NCBI RefSeq assembly: GCF_027460065.1
Contig: NZ_JAPYZZ010000018.1
Span: 40,895 to 104,894 of the forward strand
Direction: 5' to 3'
Source of the DNA: Martinezella rhizogenes
Lineage (GTDB): Bacteria; Pseudomonadota; Alphaproteobacteria; Rhizobiales; Rhizobiaceae
DNA length: 64,000 nt
The notes below the pieces were generated by a model that was not told the DNA's origin, made no database searches, and saw only the letters and a program-made list of their open reading frames with translations. Positions 47,943-56,811 of this stretch are shown here, in pieces (within the stretch, counting starts at the first letter, position 1; the number at the start of each line of letters is the position of its first letter). A program made the position numbers and the translations under genes.

Positions 47943-47971
47943 CTTGACTTTCCGGCAATTTGGGCCTATCC
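47943..47971 (+). promoter_or_regulatory. Predicted promoter of the DEAD-box helicase gene
   Basis: CTTGAC (47943-47948) and CTATCC (47966-47971) with 17 bases between them, the preferred spacing in Agrobacterium. It leaves about 70 bases of leader before the TTG start. Confidence 0.6.
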
Positions 47972-48046
47972 CCGCGCCAAGTCTTTGCAAGTGCCGTAGC
48001 GGCACGCAGGTGTTCTTACCGAACCAGAACGGAAAAAGTTCTTCCT

Positions 48047-49558
48047 TTGACAACATTCTCTGATCTTGGCCTGAGCCAAAAAGTTCTTTCCGCTATTGCA
48101 GATGCCGGCTACACGACGCCGACACCCATTCAGGCCGGCGCCATTCCGCCCGCGCTGGAAAAGCGTGATATCTGCGGTATCGCACAGACCGGCACGGGCA
48201 AAACCGCGTCCTTCGTTCTGCCGATGCTGACGCTGCTCGAAAAGGGCCGCGCGCGCGCCAGAATGCCGCGCACCCTGATCCTCGAGCCGACCCGTGAACT
48301 CGCAGCGCAGGTGGCGGAGAACTTCGAGAAATACGGCAAGAATCACAAGCTGAACGTTGCCCTCCTTATCGGCGGCGTCTCCTTCGAAGACCAGGACCGC
48401 AAGCTCGAGCGTGGCGCCGACGTGCTGATCTGCACCCCCGGCCGCCTTCTCGACCATTGCGAGCGCGGCAAGCTGCTGATGACCGGCGTTGAAATCCTCG
48501 TCATCGACGAAGCCGACCGCATGCTCGACATGGGCTTCATTCCCGATATTGAGCGTATCGCCAAAATGATCCCCTTCACCCGGCAGACACTGTTCTTCTC
48601 GGCCACCATGCCGCCGGAAATCCAGAAGCTGGCTGACCGGTTCCTGCAGAACCCGACGCGGATCGAGGTTGCCAAGCCCTCCTCCACCGCAAAGACGGTG
48701 ACGCAGCGTATCGTCGCCGCGCACAACAAGGACTACGAAAAGCGCGCCGTGCTGCGCGATCTGGTCCGTGCCGAAGAAGCGGAACTCAAGAACGCCATCA
48801 TCTTCTGCAACCGCAAGAAGGATGTCGCCGATCTGTTCCGCTCGTTGGATCGTCACGGCTTTTCCGTCGGTGCGCTCCATGGTGACATGGATCAGCGCTC
48901 GCGCACGACGATGCTGCAGAACTTCCGGGATGGAAACCTGAAGCTGCTGGTCGCTTCCGACGTTGCAGCACGCGGACTTGATATTCCAGACGTCAGCCAC
49001 GTCTTCAACTTCGATATTCCCATTCATGCCGAAGACTATGTCCACCGCATCGGCCGCACCGGTCGTGCGGGCCGTTCGGGCAAGGCCTTCACCCTCGTCA
49101 CCAAGAGCGACGCGAAATATCTCGACGCGATCGAAAAGCTGATTGCCGAAAAAATCGAATGGCTGAGCGGCGATCTGTCCACACTCCCCGCGCCCATGGA
49201 AAGCTTTGAAAGCAATTCCGGCCGCCGTGGCACCAAGGAACGTGGCGGCAGAGGCCGCGACAGAAACCGCCGCGATGCACCCGCATCGCCGGTCGAAAAC
49301 ATCAATCAGGGTGCACAATCCACTGTGGATACGAACATCGCGGCTCACGGAGAAGACAAGGTGAAGGCAGAACGCAGACCGGAAAAGACCCCGCGCAATT
49401 CCGAGCGCAACAGCCGCAACCTGAACTCGCTGCACGCCAATGACGACAACCGCGACCGTCGCCGCCATTATCGTGACCATGACGATGGCCCGACACCGGT
49501 CGGTTTCGGCGACGACATTCCCGCCTTCATGCTGATCGTGGCCAACGCCAAGGCCTGA
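48047..49558 (+). CDS. DEAD-box RNA helicase, RhlE type
   Basis: 503 residues starting with a TTG (TTFSDLGLSQKVLSAI). The Q motif, Walker A AQTGTGKT, PTRELAAQ, VIDEADRMLDMGF, SAT, and HRIGRTGRAGRSG are all intact. The C-terminal 110 residues are arginine, glycine and asparagine-rich (RGTKERGGRGRDRNRR), a likely RNA-binding tail. RhlE proteins assist ribosome assembly and mRNA decay, especially in the cold. The TTG was chosen because the family begins MTTFSDLG; the frame upstream lacks conserved residues. The Nudix gene follows after 8 bases. Confidence 0.93.
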   Translation: MTTFSDLGLSQKVLSAIADAGYTTPTPIQAGAIPPALEKRDICGIAQTGTGKTASFVLPMLTLLEKGRARARMPRTLILEPTRELAAQVAENFEKYGKNHKLNVALLIGGVSFEDQDRKLERGADVLICTPGRLLDHCERGKLLMTGVEILVIDEADRMLDMGFIPDIERIAKMIPFTRQTLFFSATMPPEIQKLADRFLQNPTRIEVAKPSSTAKTVTQRIVAAHNKDYEKRAVLRDLVRAEEAELKNAIIFCNRKKDVADLFRSLDRHGFSVGALHGDMDQRSRTTMLQNFRDGNLKLLVASDVAARGLDIPDVSHVFNFDIPIHAEDYVHRIGRTGRAGRSGKAFTLVTKSDAKYLDAIEKLIAEKIEWLSGDLSTLPAPMESFESNSGRRGTKERGGRGRDRNRRDAPASPVENINQGAQSTVDTNIAAHGEDKVKAERRPEKTPRNSERNSRNLNSLHANDDNRDRRRHYRDHDDGPTPVGFGDDIPAFMLIVANAKA

Positions 49559-49566
49559 CCAGCGCC

Positions 49567-50010
49567 ATGGACAACATGACATTGACCATCAAGCCCGGCC
49601 TCGATTTTCCGGGTGTTGGCGTGGGCCTTGTCATATTGCGCGAAGGCCGCCTGCTTTTGTGCCGGCGCATCAAAGCGCCGGAAGCCGGATACTGGAGCAT
49701 TCCGGGCGGCAAGGTAGATCACCTCGAGACTTGCCTCGCCGCAGCGCGGCGGGAGGCCGAAGAAGAAACCGGCCTTCAGATCGGCGCCGTCGAATTTCTC
49801 TGCCACAGCGAATTCATTGATCCGCAAGACCGTCACCACTGGGTCTCGCTGATCTTCGTCACCCGCGATACGCAGGGTGAACCGACACTGACCGAACCGG
49901 ACAAGCTTTCCGCCATTGGCTGGTTCGATCCGGATAAGCTTCCCGAGCCCCTCTCCGCCTTTGCAAAAGACGCCCTGGCCGCCCTGAAACAAGGCCGGAC
50001 GGGAAACTGA
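49567..50010 (+). CDS. Nudix hydrolase
   Basis: 147 residues. The Nudix box G-x5-E-x7-REUxEExGU is clear at GGKVDHLETCLAAARREAEE (about residues 47-66) followed by ETGLQIG. It should hydrolyse a nucleoside diphosphate linked to another group (NUDT15/CTP pyrophosphohydrolase-like), metal-dependent. It starts 8 bases after the helicase gene, probably in one operon. The exact substrate is unknown. Confidence 0.87.
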   Translation: MDNMTLTIKPGLDFPGVGVGLVILREGRLLLCRRIKAPEAGYWSIPGGKVDHLETCLAAARREAEEETGLQIGAVEFLCHSEFIDPQDRHHWVSLIFVTRDTQGEPTLTEPDKLSAIGWFDPDKLPEPLSAFAKDALAALKQGRTGN

Positions 50011-51018
50011 GCCGACCGCCTGCGGGCGACGGGCGCAGTCAAAGCGCGTTTTCGAACAGCCGTATGGATTGTGAGCCGGAGCCGAATTCACCCCCTCCGC
50101 GCTATATCTTTTCTATAAAAGCAGAAATGAAAGAACGCCTTTGCGCGAGGCTTTTCAAATTCAATTTTAAATTGCTTAAATTAGCTTCATGTAAAAAACC
50201 GCCCCAGTTTCCCGAAGCGGTTTATACGTAATGAAAAAAATAGAATATAGAATGTAATATAGTCTGGCAGTGCTTATAATCGGAACACTTTCCGAGGCCT
50301 GTTACGGCCAATTTCAGTCGTCCCCTGAAACAATTCCATCTAAGCTAATCATTTACTTTCCGTCAAGCAAATCTTCTCGCAAATGCGAAAAAACCGCGGG
50401 AAGAAACCTTCCCCCGTGATGAAGCTTTATCTATTTTGAATATATATCAGCGACTTATGGAGATGGGAATAAAATGTGCATTTTTGTGGGCTGCACTCTA
50501 AGAGGCACAACCGCTAACGCGCACATTCCAAATTGCATATCTACTCCACAAATATGATAATTTTATAAAACAATACAGTCATTCTGCCGCACGGAGTTTC
50601 TCCCCGCAGCAAAGGAGGCAGGCGGATGAAACTCCGCACAAAATTAACGATAACGGTCCTTCCCTCCGCGAGAGGCGAATACAACTAAAAATTGATTGTT
50701 CGAAAAAGCGATCAATCGAACAACGCGGGCGTCGTAAACTTGTTTGCAATGCTGACTTTAGGCAATTTTCCGATACGCAGGCGAGCCCGCACGGATGCAA
50801 TGTCCCGTCGCAGTAATAAAAGCACTTACAATGTCGATGTAATGAATCTGCCGCAAGAAATGATAAGCCACCACATAAAAATAGAAACGAATAAAACCAG
50901 CAATAAAGACCTACGCCTAAAGTAAATTACGATATTTTGGGCAATTTTCTCCATATTCGTTCCACAAAGCGCATACTTGCGCTGGCAATTCCCCTTTTGT
51001 TTGGCAAGGAAATTTCGA
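50011..51018. other. AT-rich stretch without convincing genes
   Basis: About 1 kb with visibly lower GC than its surroundings. It holds a hairpin at 50196-50223 (AAACCGC/GCGGTTT) that could be a terminator, and interleaved repeats at 50691-50723. Short open frames at 50579-50800, 50692-50925 and a 27-codon one at 50474-50557 lack clear ribosome-binding sites or codon bias, so none is called as a gene. It could be the remnant of an insertion or hold unknown small RNAs. Confidence 0.6.
50196..50223. terminator. Possible terminator hairpin in the AT-rich stretch
   Basis: A seven-base stem AAACCGC/GCGGTTT enclosing a 14-base loop. An A-run lies on its left side, so it would end a minus-strand transcript; on the plus strand only TTTATA follows. 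Which transcript it serves is unclear. Confidence 0.45.
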
Positions 51019-51186
51019 TCAATCCAGCCGTTCTTCTCTTGGCTTGATCTCAGGAGAAATCATCACCATCGCCATGACGACAATCGCGAATAAAAAAAGA
51101 AACGGATACAAAACGAGCATTGCAAGGCCCTTAACAATCAAACTGAGTACCTTGTTTAACAACCCTGGCCTCTCAATACCCATCAT
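51019..51186 (-). CDS. Tiny membrane protein (55 residues) in AT-rich island
   Basis: Starts MMGIERPGLLNKVLSLIVKG, followed by a long hydrophobic run (about residues 20-43: LAMLVLYPFLFLFAIVVMAMVMI) and a charged tail (SPEIKPREERLD). One or two membrane segments and an acidic/basic end. AAGGCGG precedes the ATG at short distance. The opposite-strand frame at 51044-51253 is its shadow. Function unknown. It lies about 300 bases from the phage-type repressor, in low-GC DNA. Confidence 0.55.
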   Translation of the reverse strand: MMGIERPGLLNKVLSLIVKGLAMLVLYPFLFLFAIVVMAMVMISPEIKPREERLD

Positions 51187-51426
51187 GACCGCCTTTTCGG
51201 TGATCTATGTATGCAAATATTGTCATCCTCACCTCAAAATCGAATCGAGTTGAAGACCGCTAACGAGTCATCAACAACCCAACGGCGCGATATTTGATTT
51301 TATGCAGGAGCACGACGCGTGTGCTCTATCTTGCTGATGCCTTTAACACAGTGCTAAATAACCCATTAAAACAAGTGCGTCCTGCCAGACGCCCTTCCAA
51401 TTGTTGATATGCGAACACAGAGAGGA

Positions 51427-51469
51427 TTAAATTACATTTGGATTTTTGTAAACTCCATTTGTGATTTAA
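51427..51469. promoter_or_regulatory. Dyad operator candidate before the repressor gene
   Basis: TTAAATTACATTTGGA (51427-51442) and TCCATTTGTGATTTAA (51454-51469) form an imperfect inverted repeat, 13 of 16 positions complementary, centred at about 51448. It ends 12 bases before the TTG start at 51481 and overlaps where a promoter should be. An autoregulatory operator for the repressor is likely by analogy. Confidence 0.5.
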
Positions 51470-51480
51470 TTTAAAAGAAT

Positions 51481-52011
51481 TTGGCTAGGAAAGAAGTCGA
51501 GCCCAAGACAGACCTAGGAAGACGCCTCCGAGCTGTGAGGGCCGCGTTCGATATCGATGATCGGGACGTCTTCGCCAGTCGACTGACAATCAGCAAAAGC
51601 GGGCTGGCGCATTACGAGCGGGGAGAGCGCGTGCCCGACGCGGAACTGTTATCCGCGTATCATCGGGAGTTCGGCGTGAACATCTCCTGGCTCGTCACAG
51701 GCCAAGGCGATATGTTCGAAGGTGGGCAGTCAACCGGCACGGACCATGGCTCACATCAGCTTCTGATCGATCTGATCAACCCGCTGGGAAGGCTTATAAA
51801 CAAGGTTTATCGCGACCACGACGTCAGGATAACCGACGATCAGCGCTTCGCGGAGCTGACCAGATGGCACAATAATCTGACCAGCCGCGCCGGCTCCTCC
51901 TTTGAATGGAACGATCTGATGTCCCAGTTGCCCTGGGTAGAGCAAAGCCTTGGGGAGGAGCTGCGCTCGAAACGGGCAAGTGCAGAAAGCAGCAAAAGAT
52001 CGGCGAGCTGA
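51481..52011 (+). CDS. Phage-type Cro/CI-like HTH repressor
   Basis: 176 residues, starting at a TTG. An N-terminal XRE helix-turn-helix is clear: LGRRLRAVRAAFDIDDRDVF, then ISKSGLAHYERGERVPDAEL, then a segment of the phage-repressor kind, GVNISWLVTGQGDMFE. The C-terminal part lacks the S24 peptidase Ser/Lys dyad, so it is probably not cleaved in an SOS-like manner. There is no in-frame ATG before the conserved region, and an upstream stop codon closes the frame. Base composition is nearer the neighbours than the DNA before it. A remnant phage or an autonomous regulator; the target is unknown. Confidence 0.75.
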   Translation: MARKEVEPKTDLGRRLRAVRAAFDIDDRDVFASRLTISKSGLAHYERGERVPDAELLSAYHREFGVNISWLVTGQGDMFEGGQSTGTDHGSHQLLIDLINPLGRLINKVYRDHDVRITDDQRFAELTRWHNNLTSRAGSSFEWNDLMSQLPWVEQSLGEELRSKRASAESSKRSAS

Positions 52012-52147
52012 CCCTTGATAGCAGAGCCGGCACATCAGCAATGTGGTGGTTTTGCGGGAATGTCTGTGAAGCGCACGTATTTTTCCTTTGGAAAACCGGT
52101 TGTTGCCGATAAACATCAAGCCGGGACAACAGGATTTCGATCACGTC

Positions 52148-53227
52148 ATGCTTTCACTTCGCCTGCTAACGATTATCGCCGGTTTTGCCTTTGCGGGCTC
52201 AGCAAGCGCGGCATCGATTGGCATTGTTGCTCCGCAGAACGGTCCTTACGAGCTTCTGGGGCAACAGGTACGGCAAGGTGCCAAGGCGGCGGCGGCCAAG
52301 CTTGGGCTCGATGTCGTCGAAATCCACGAGAGCTGCGAAGACGGCAGCGGTGGTGCGATTGCCGATGGCCTGGTGGCCGCCAAGGTCAGCGCCGCGATCG
52401 GTTTTTTATGCACGGAAACGCTTCAGGGCGTTCTGCCGCCATTAAAGGCGGCCGCCATTCCCGCGATCACGCTCTCCAGCCGCGCGCCTATTCTGATGGA
52501 AGATTCCCTGAAATATGGCTGGCCGCTTTTCCGCCTCTCCCCTTCCGACAGGGCCGAATCGGACAGGATCGCCGAAATTATCCTGCGCGACTGGAAGGGA
52601 CATTCCATCGGGCTTGTGGATGACGGCACGATTTATAGCCGCGAGCTCGTCGACCGCATCCGCGCGTCGCTGGAGGAAAACGGCCTCAAGCCCACCCTTG
52701 CCGATACGATGCGCCCCAACCAGGAACAGCAGGTAGCGCTGGTGCGCCGGCTGGCGCGAACCGGCATTTCCCACGTCTTCGTGGGTGCGGAGCGCAACGA
52801 CGTCGCCATCATCGCCAGGGATGCCGCATCCGAAAACCTTGCTTTGACCATCATGGGCGGCGACGCCATGAATGCGGCGAACAACCCGGTTCCCCTCACC
52901 GCCAATGTGCTGGCCGTCACGCGCCCGGCCTATGATACCCTGCCCTCGGCCCAGGCCGTCAGCGGAGAGCTGCGCGCCGCCGGCATCGAACCAGAGGGTT
53001 ACGTCCTGCCGGCCTATGCGGCGACGGAACTGACTGCCGCCCTTGCGGAGGCGACACAGGCGCAATCGAAACCCGCGCCGGAAATACTGGCTGGCGGCAC
53101 CGTCTTCAAAACCGTCATCGGCGATCTCGGCTTCACACCATCACATGACCTTTCCGACAATCCCTATCGCCTGCAGCGCTGGAACGGCCAGCGCTTCGAG
53201 CCGGCGGACAAGGCGGAAAGACAATAG
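52148..53227 (+). CDS. Orphan periplasmic binding protein (LivJ-like)
   Basis: 359 residues. A Sec signal peptide (MLSLRLLTIIAGFAFAGSASA) and a type I periplasmic-binding fold: IGIVAPQNGPYELLGQQVRQGAKAA, an ALPPLKAAAIPAITLSS segment and the paired lobes ending with a periplasmic fold around ALAEATQAQSKP. Relatives bind amino acids or amide compounds for ABC importers or serve as sensors. No permease or ATPase gene is nearby, so it may feed a distant transporter. The ATG at 52148 fits the signal peptide; the frame extends 20 codons upstream without it. Confidence 0.82.
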   Translation: MLSLRLLTIIAGFAFAGSASAASIGIVAPQNGPYELLGQQVRQGAKAAAAKLGLDVVEIHESCEDGSGGAIADGLVAAKVSAAIGFLCTETLQGVLPPLKAAAIPAITLSSRAPILMEDSLKYGWPLFRLSPSDRAESDRIAEIILRDWKGHSIGLVDDGTIYSRELVDRIRASLEENGLKPTLADTMRPNQEQQVALVRRLARTGISHVFVGAERNDVAIIARDAASENLALTIMGGDAMNAANNPVPLTANVLAVTRPAYDTLPSAQAVSGELRAAGIEPEGYVLPAYAATELTAALAEATQAQSKPAPEILAGGTVFKTVIGDLGFTPSHDLSDNPYRLQRWNGQRFEPADKAERQ

Positions 53228-53358
53228 GCGACACGACATCCGCGTAAATTCGATGAAACACGGCTGAAAACCCCAGGCAAGCGCGCCGCAAGCCGTTTCA
53301 AACCCGGATACTTGATGCTAAAGGCAGCTTACGCAACGCGTCGAGAGGAGTTTGCCCC

Positions 53359-54036
53359 ATGTCCCTGCCCATCCGCATAGCACCGTCCATTCTGGCTGCT
53401 AATTTCGCCAAGCTCGGACAGGAAGTCGCCGATGTCACGGAAGCCGGCGCGGACTGGATTCATCTCGACGTGATGGACGGCCACTTCGTCCCCAACATTT
53501 CCTTCGGACCCGACGTGATCAAGGCGCTTAGGCCGCACAGCAACGCCTTTTTCGATTGCCACCTGATGATAGCCCCCGTTGACCCCTATCTCGAGGCCTT
53601 CGCCAAGGCGGGCTGCGATAGCATCACCGTGCATGCGGAAGCCGGACCGCACCTTCATCGCTCTCTCCAGACCATTCGCGGACTTGGCTTGAAGGCCGGC
53701 GTCACGCTCAATCCGGCAACGCCGCTTTCCGTCATCGAAAATGTGCTCGATGATGTCGATCTCGTGCTGATCATGAGCGTCAACCCTGGCTTCGGCGGCC
53801 AGAAATTCATCCCCGCAATGCTCGACAAAATCCGCGCAGCAAAGGCGATGATCGGCCAACGGCCGATCGAGCTGGAAGTCGATGGTGGCGTCACGGCGCA
53901 GACCGCAGGTGACATCATCGCAGCCGGCGCCAATGCACTGGTCGCCGGTTCGGCGGTCTTCAAGGGCGATGGGGTTGAAGATTATCGCAAGACGGTCGCC
54001 CTGCTGCGCTCCGCAGCGGAAGCTGGACGAACCTAA
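53359..54036 (+). CDS. rpe: Ribulose-phosphate 3-epimerase
   Basis: 225 residues of TIM-barrel fold. It converts ribulose-5-phosphate to xylulose-5-phosphate in the pentose phosphate path. Motifs: [14 protein letters not shown] at the start, [19 protein letters not shown] with the metal-binding Asp and His residues, [13 protein letters not shown] and the ending [19 protein letters not shown] precedes the ATG. The pathway also feeds PRPP and purine synthesis, which starts just downstream. Confidence 0.97.
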   Translation: MSLPIRIAPSILAANFAKLGQEVADVTEAGADWIHLDVMDGHFVPNISFGPDVIKALRPHSNAFFDCHLMIAPVDPYLEAFAKAGCDSITVHAEAGPHLHRSLQTIRGLGLKAGVTLNPATPLSVIENVLDDVDLVLIMSVNPGFGGQKFIPAMLDKIRAAKAMIGQRPIELEVDGGVTAQTAGDIIAAGANALVAGSAVFKGDGVEDYRKTVALLRSAAEAGRT

Positions 54037-54080
54037 CCCACCACGTCCGAATGCGGCATAACAAGGCATCGGGGATTGTC

Positions 54081-54587
54081 ATGGAAAGCGTCATGCAGGG
54101 TTTCCGTGACAGGGCTCTTCCAACTCTGTTCATCCTGCTCAGCGCTCTTGGCTGGGGCGTCTGTTCGGCAGCATCCGCTGCCATCGGCCTCTATGTCCGC
54201 AACAGGCTGGAAACCGATCACGCCGCCGATATCGTGACGCTTTTCTTCTCGGGTGGCTTTTTCGGCTGGCTACTGACGCTCTCTGCATTGCGACTTCTCC
54301 CCACCTCAACATCCCGGCCATTGCGTTTTGCGGCGGCCTGTCTCGCGATCGTTTTTTTCACCCTAGCCGTTGCGGCAGCGTTATTCGCATTCGAATACCG
54401 CATCTTTTATGCACAATGGCACGCACCGGCTTTTTCCCGCATCTGGTTCTTCCAGCAGCTCTTCACCTCGCTCGGCGCGGTCTACCAATTCGCCATTTTC
54501 GGTCTCGGACTGTATTTCCCCTTTGCGGCTCTTCCGCTCTTGGCCGCCGGCGCGTTCCTCTGCCGGCGTGCGCCGCAAGCGACATAG
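54081..54587 (+). CDS. Small inner-membrane protein with four hydrophobic segments
   Basis: 168 residues from the ATG at 54081. Hydrophobic segments at about residues 13-36, 51-70, 83-103 and 126-155 suggest an integral membrane protein. Not recognised. Between rpe and purB on the same strand, so it may be cotranscribed. An in-frame ATG at 54051 adds ten polar residues; the shorter start was chosen because GGGGATTG precedes it, though weakly. Confidence 0.7.
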   Translation: MESVMQGFRDRALPTLFILLSALGWGVCSAASAAIGLYVRNRLETDHAADIVTLFFSGGFFGWLLTLSALRLLPTSTSRPLRFAAACLAIVFFTLAVAAALFAFEYRIFYAQWHAPAFSRIWFFQQLFTSLGAVYQFAIFGLGLYFPFAALPLLAAGAFLCRRAPQAT

Positions 54588-54668
54588 CCATGCAGCTTGA
54601 TAGATTGAGATTACCGGAACACTTTGCTAAACGGGCAGCAAAATTCCTCCACTAAGAAAGTCATTGCC

Positions 54669-55976
54669 ATGATCCCTCGTTACTCCCGGCCGGAAATGGT
54701 CGCCATCTGGTCGCCGGAAACAAAGTTCCGCATCTGGTTCGAGATCGAGGCCCATGCCTGTGACGCGCTGGCCGAACTCGGCGTCATCCCCAAGTCCGCC
54801 GCCCAGACAATCTGGGAAAAGGGCGGCAGCGCCACTTTCGACGTCGCCCGCATCGATGAGATCGAGGCCGTGACCAAGCACGACGTCATCGCCTTCCTCA
54901 CCCATCTTGCGGAATTTGTCGGCCCCGACAGCCGTTTCGTGCACCAGGGCATGACCTCGTCCGACGTGCTGGACACCACGCTCAACATCCAGCTCGTCCG
55001 CGCTGCCGATCTGCTGCTCGCCGATATGGATCGGGTGCTGGCCGCGCTTAAGACCCGCGCTTTCGAACACAAGAACACGGTGCGCATCGGCCGCAGCCAC
55101 GGCATCCATGCCGAGCCGACCACGATGGGCCTGACCTTCGCCCGCTTCTACGCCGAGATGCACCGCAACCGCGAGCGTCTCGTCCATGCCCGTGCGGAAA
55201 TCGCCACGGGCGCGATCTCTGGCGCCGTCGGCACCTTCGCCAATATCGATCCGCGCGTCGAGGAACATGTCTGCGCCAAGCTCGGCCTCATTCCCGAGCC
55301 GGTCTCCACGCAGGTCATCCCGCGGGACCGTCACGCCATGTTCTTTGCCGTTCTCGGCGTCATCGCTTCGTCGATCGAAAACGTCGCCATCGAGATCCGC
55401 CACATGCAGCGCACCGAAGTTCTGGAAGCGGAAGAGTTCTTCTCTCCCGGCCAGAAGGGCTCGTCGGCCATGCCGCACAAGCGCAACCCGGTTCTCACCG
55501 AAAACCTCACCGGCCTTGCCCGGCTGGTGCGTATGTCCGTCGTCCCCGCCATGGAGAACGTTGCCCTGTGGCACGAGCGTGATATCAGCCACTCCTCCGT
55601 GGAACGCGCCATCGGCCCCGATACCACGGTTACCCTCGATTTCGCGCTGAACCGTCTGGCCGGCGTCATCGAAAAGCTGGTGATCTACCCGGACAACATG
55701 TTGAAGAACATGAACAAGTTCCGCGGCCTCGTGCATTCGCAGCGCGTTCTGCTGGCGCTGACGCAAGCCGGCGTTTCGCGTGAAGACGCCTACCGCCTGG
55801 TACAGCGCAACGCCATGAAGGTCTGGGAACAGGGTGCGGACTTCCTGGAGGAACTGCTGGGCGACGAGGAAGTGCGTGCCGCCCTTCCCGAAGAGGCGAT
55901 CCGTGAGAAGTTCGACCTCGGTTACCACACCAAGCATGTCGACACGATCTTCACCCGTGTCTTCGGCAAGGCCTGA
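54669..55976 (+). CDS. purB: Adenylosuccinate lyase
   Basis: 435 residues. It cleaves SAICAR and adenylosuccinate in purine synthesis. The fumarase/aspartase superfamily signature is GSSAMPHKRNP (about residues 265-275); TSSDVLDTTLN and GRSHGIHAEPTTMGL complete the active-site segments. The ATG at 54669 precedes MIPRYSRPEM, the family beginning; a longer frame upstream lacks conservation. First pur gene of the region, 835 bases before purC with one gene between. Confidence 0.96.
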   Translation: MIPRYSRPEMVAIWSPETKFRIWFEIEAHACDALAELGVIPKSAAQTIWEKGGSATFDVARIDEIEAVTKHDVIAFLTHLAEFVGPDSRFVHQGMTSSDVLDTTLNIQLVRAADLLLADMDRVLAALKTRAFEHKNTVRIGRSHGIHAEPTTMGLTFARFYAEMHRNRERLVHARAEIATGAISGAVGTFANIDPRVEEHVCAKLGLIPEPVSTQVIPRDRHAMFFAVLGVIASSIENVAIEIRHMQRTEVLEAEEFFSPGQKGSSAMPHKRNPVLTENLTGLARLVRMSVVPAMENVALWHERDISHSSVERAIGPDTTVTLDFALNRLAGVIEKLVIYPDNMLKNMNKFRGLVHSQRVLLALTQAGVSREDAYRLVQRNAMKVWEQGADFLEELLGDEEVRAALPEEAIREKFDLGYHTKHVDTIFTRVFGKA

Positions 55977-56044
55977 GAGAACTCCTTGAAGTTAATGCCG
56001 CCGCGGCCTTGATCGCGGCGGCATCACAACACAGATATGGGCGC

Positions 56045-56608
56045 ATGAAAGTTTCAGAAGCAGATATCCTGATCGTCCCCGGTTATACCAATTCCGGCCC
56101 CGACCACTGGCAGAGCCGCTGGGAGCGCAAGCTTTCCACCGCCCGCCGTGTCGAGCAGGCCGAATGGTCGAAGCCGGTAAAGGAAGATTGGATCGCCCGG
56201 CTGGTGGAAGAGGTCAACGCCTCCACAAAGCCCATCGTCATCGTCGCCCATTCGCTTGGCGTGCCGACTGTCATCCACGCCTTGCCCGAAATCGGCAAGA
56301 AAGTCTCCGGCGCACTTTTTGTCGCTCCGCCCGATGTCGCCAATCCCGACATCCGGCCAAAACACCTGATGACCTTCGGGCCCTATCCGCGCGATCCGCT
56401 GCCGTTTCCGGCGATCACCATCGCCAGCAGGAACGATCCCTTCGGCTCCTATGAACATGCCGATGACATCGCCGCCGCCTGGGGTTCGTTGCTGGTCGAT
56501 GCCGGCATGTCCGGCCATATCAACGCGGAATCCGGCCACGGCCCATGGCCCGAAGGCGGCATGGTGTTCGCCCAGTTCCTGAGCCGGCTGAAGGCGAACG
56601 AGTCCTGA
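56045..56608 (+). CDS. RBBP9/YdeN-family serine hydrolase
   Basis: 187 residues. An alpha/beta hydrolase of the RBBP9 (YdeN) group: VPGYTNSGPDHWQSRWE at the start, nucleophile elbow VAHSLG (about residues 67-72), ASRNDPFGSYEHADDIAAAWG with the acidic residue and SGHGPWPEG with the histidine. Substrate unknown. It lies between purB and purC on the same strand, 68 bases after purB. Confidence 0.9.
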   Translation: MKVSEADILIVPGYTNSGPDHWQSRWERKLSTARRVEQAEWSKPVKEDWIARLVEEVNASTKPIVIVAHSLGVPTVIHALPEIGKKVSGALFVAPPDVANPDIRPKHLMTFGPYPRDPLPFPAITIASRNDPFGSYEHADDIAAAWGSLLVDAGMSGHINAESGHGPWPEGGMVFAQFLSRLKANES

Positions 56609-56811
56609 CAGTGGCGGCCATGTGGACCGCCTCCCCCTCGATCGGCCCCGCAGGCCGATTTTCAAGACGAAGCGGTTTCCCGGGCCTGTCACAAGAATTG
56701 AAGGGAAATATGCCAGCCGCATTGTAGAATGCACTCTTTTCCTTTATGGGACCGCTTCAAAGACCAAACGCAACGCCACCAGAATCGGCGTCAACCAAGA
56801 GACCTGCCATT

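Noticed and set aside
47966..49582. A 538-codon minus-strand frame opposite the RNA helicase
   Set aside because: The complementary strand codes for an intact DEAD-box protein with all motifs; this frame is its shadow.
50474..50557. A 27-codon frame with GGAG about eleven bases ahead
   Set aside because: Too short and unspecific to call; no hydrophobic or other distinctive pattern.
50579..50925. Two short frames in the AT-rich stretch (73 and 77 codons)
   Set aside because: Cysteine-rich or unusual composition, no ribosome-binding sites at proper distance and no codon bias.
51044..51253. A 69-codon plus-strand frame
   Set aside because: It is the shadow of the 55-residue membrane protein gene on the minus strand.
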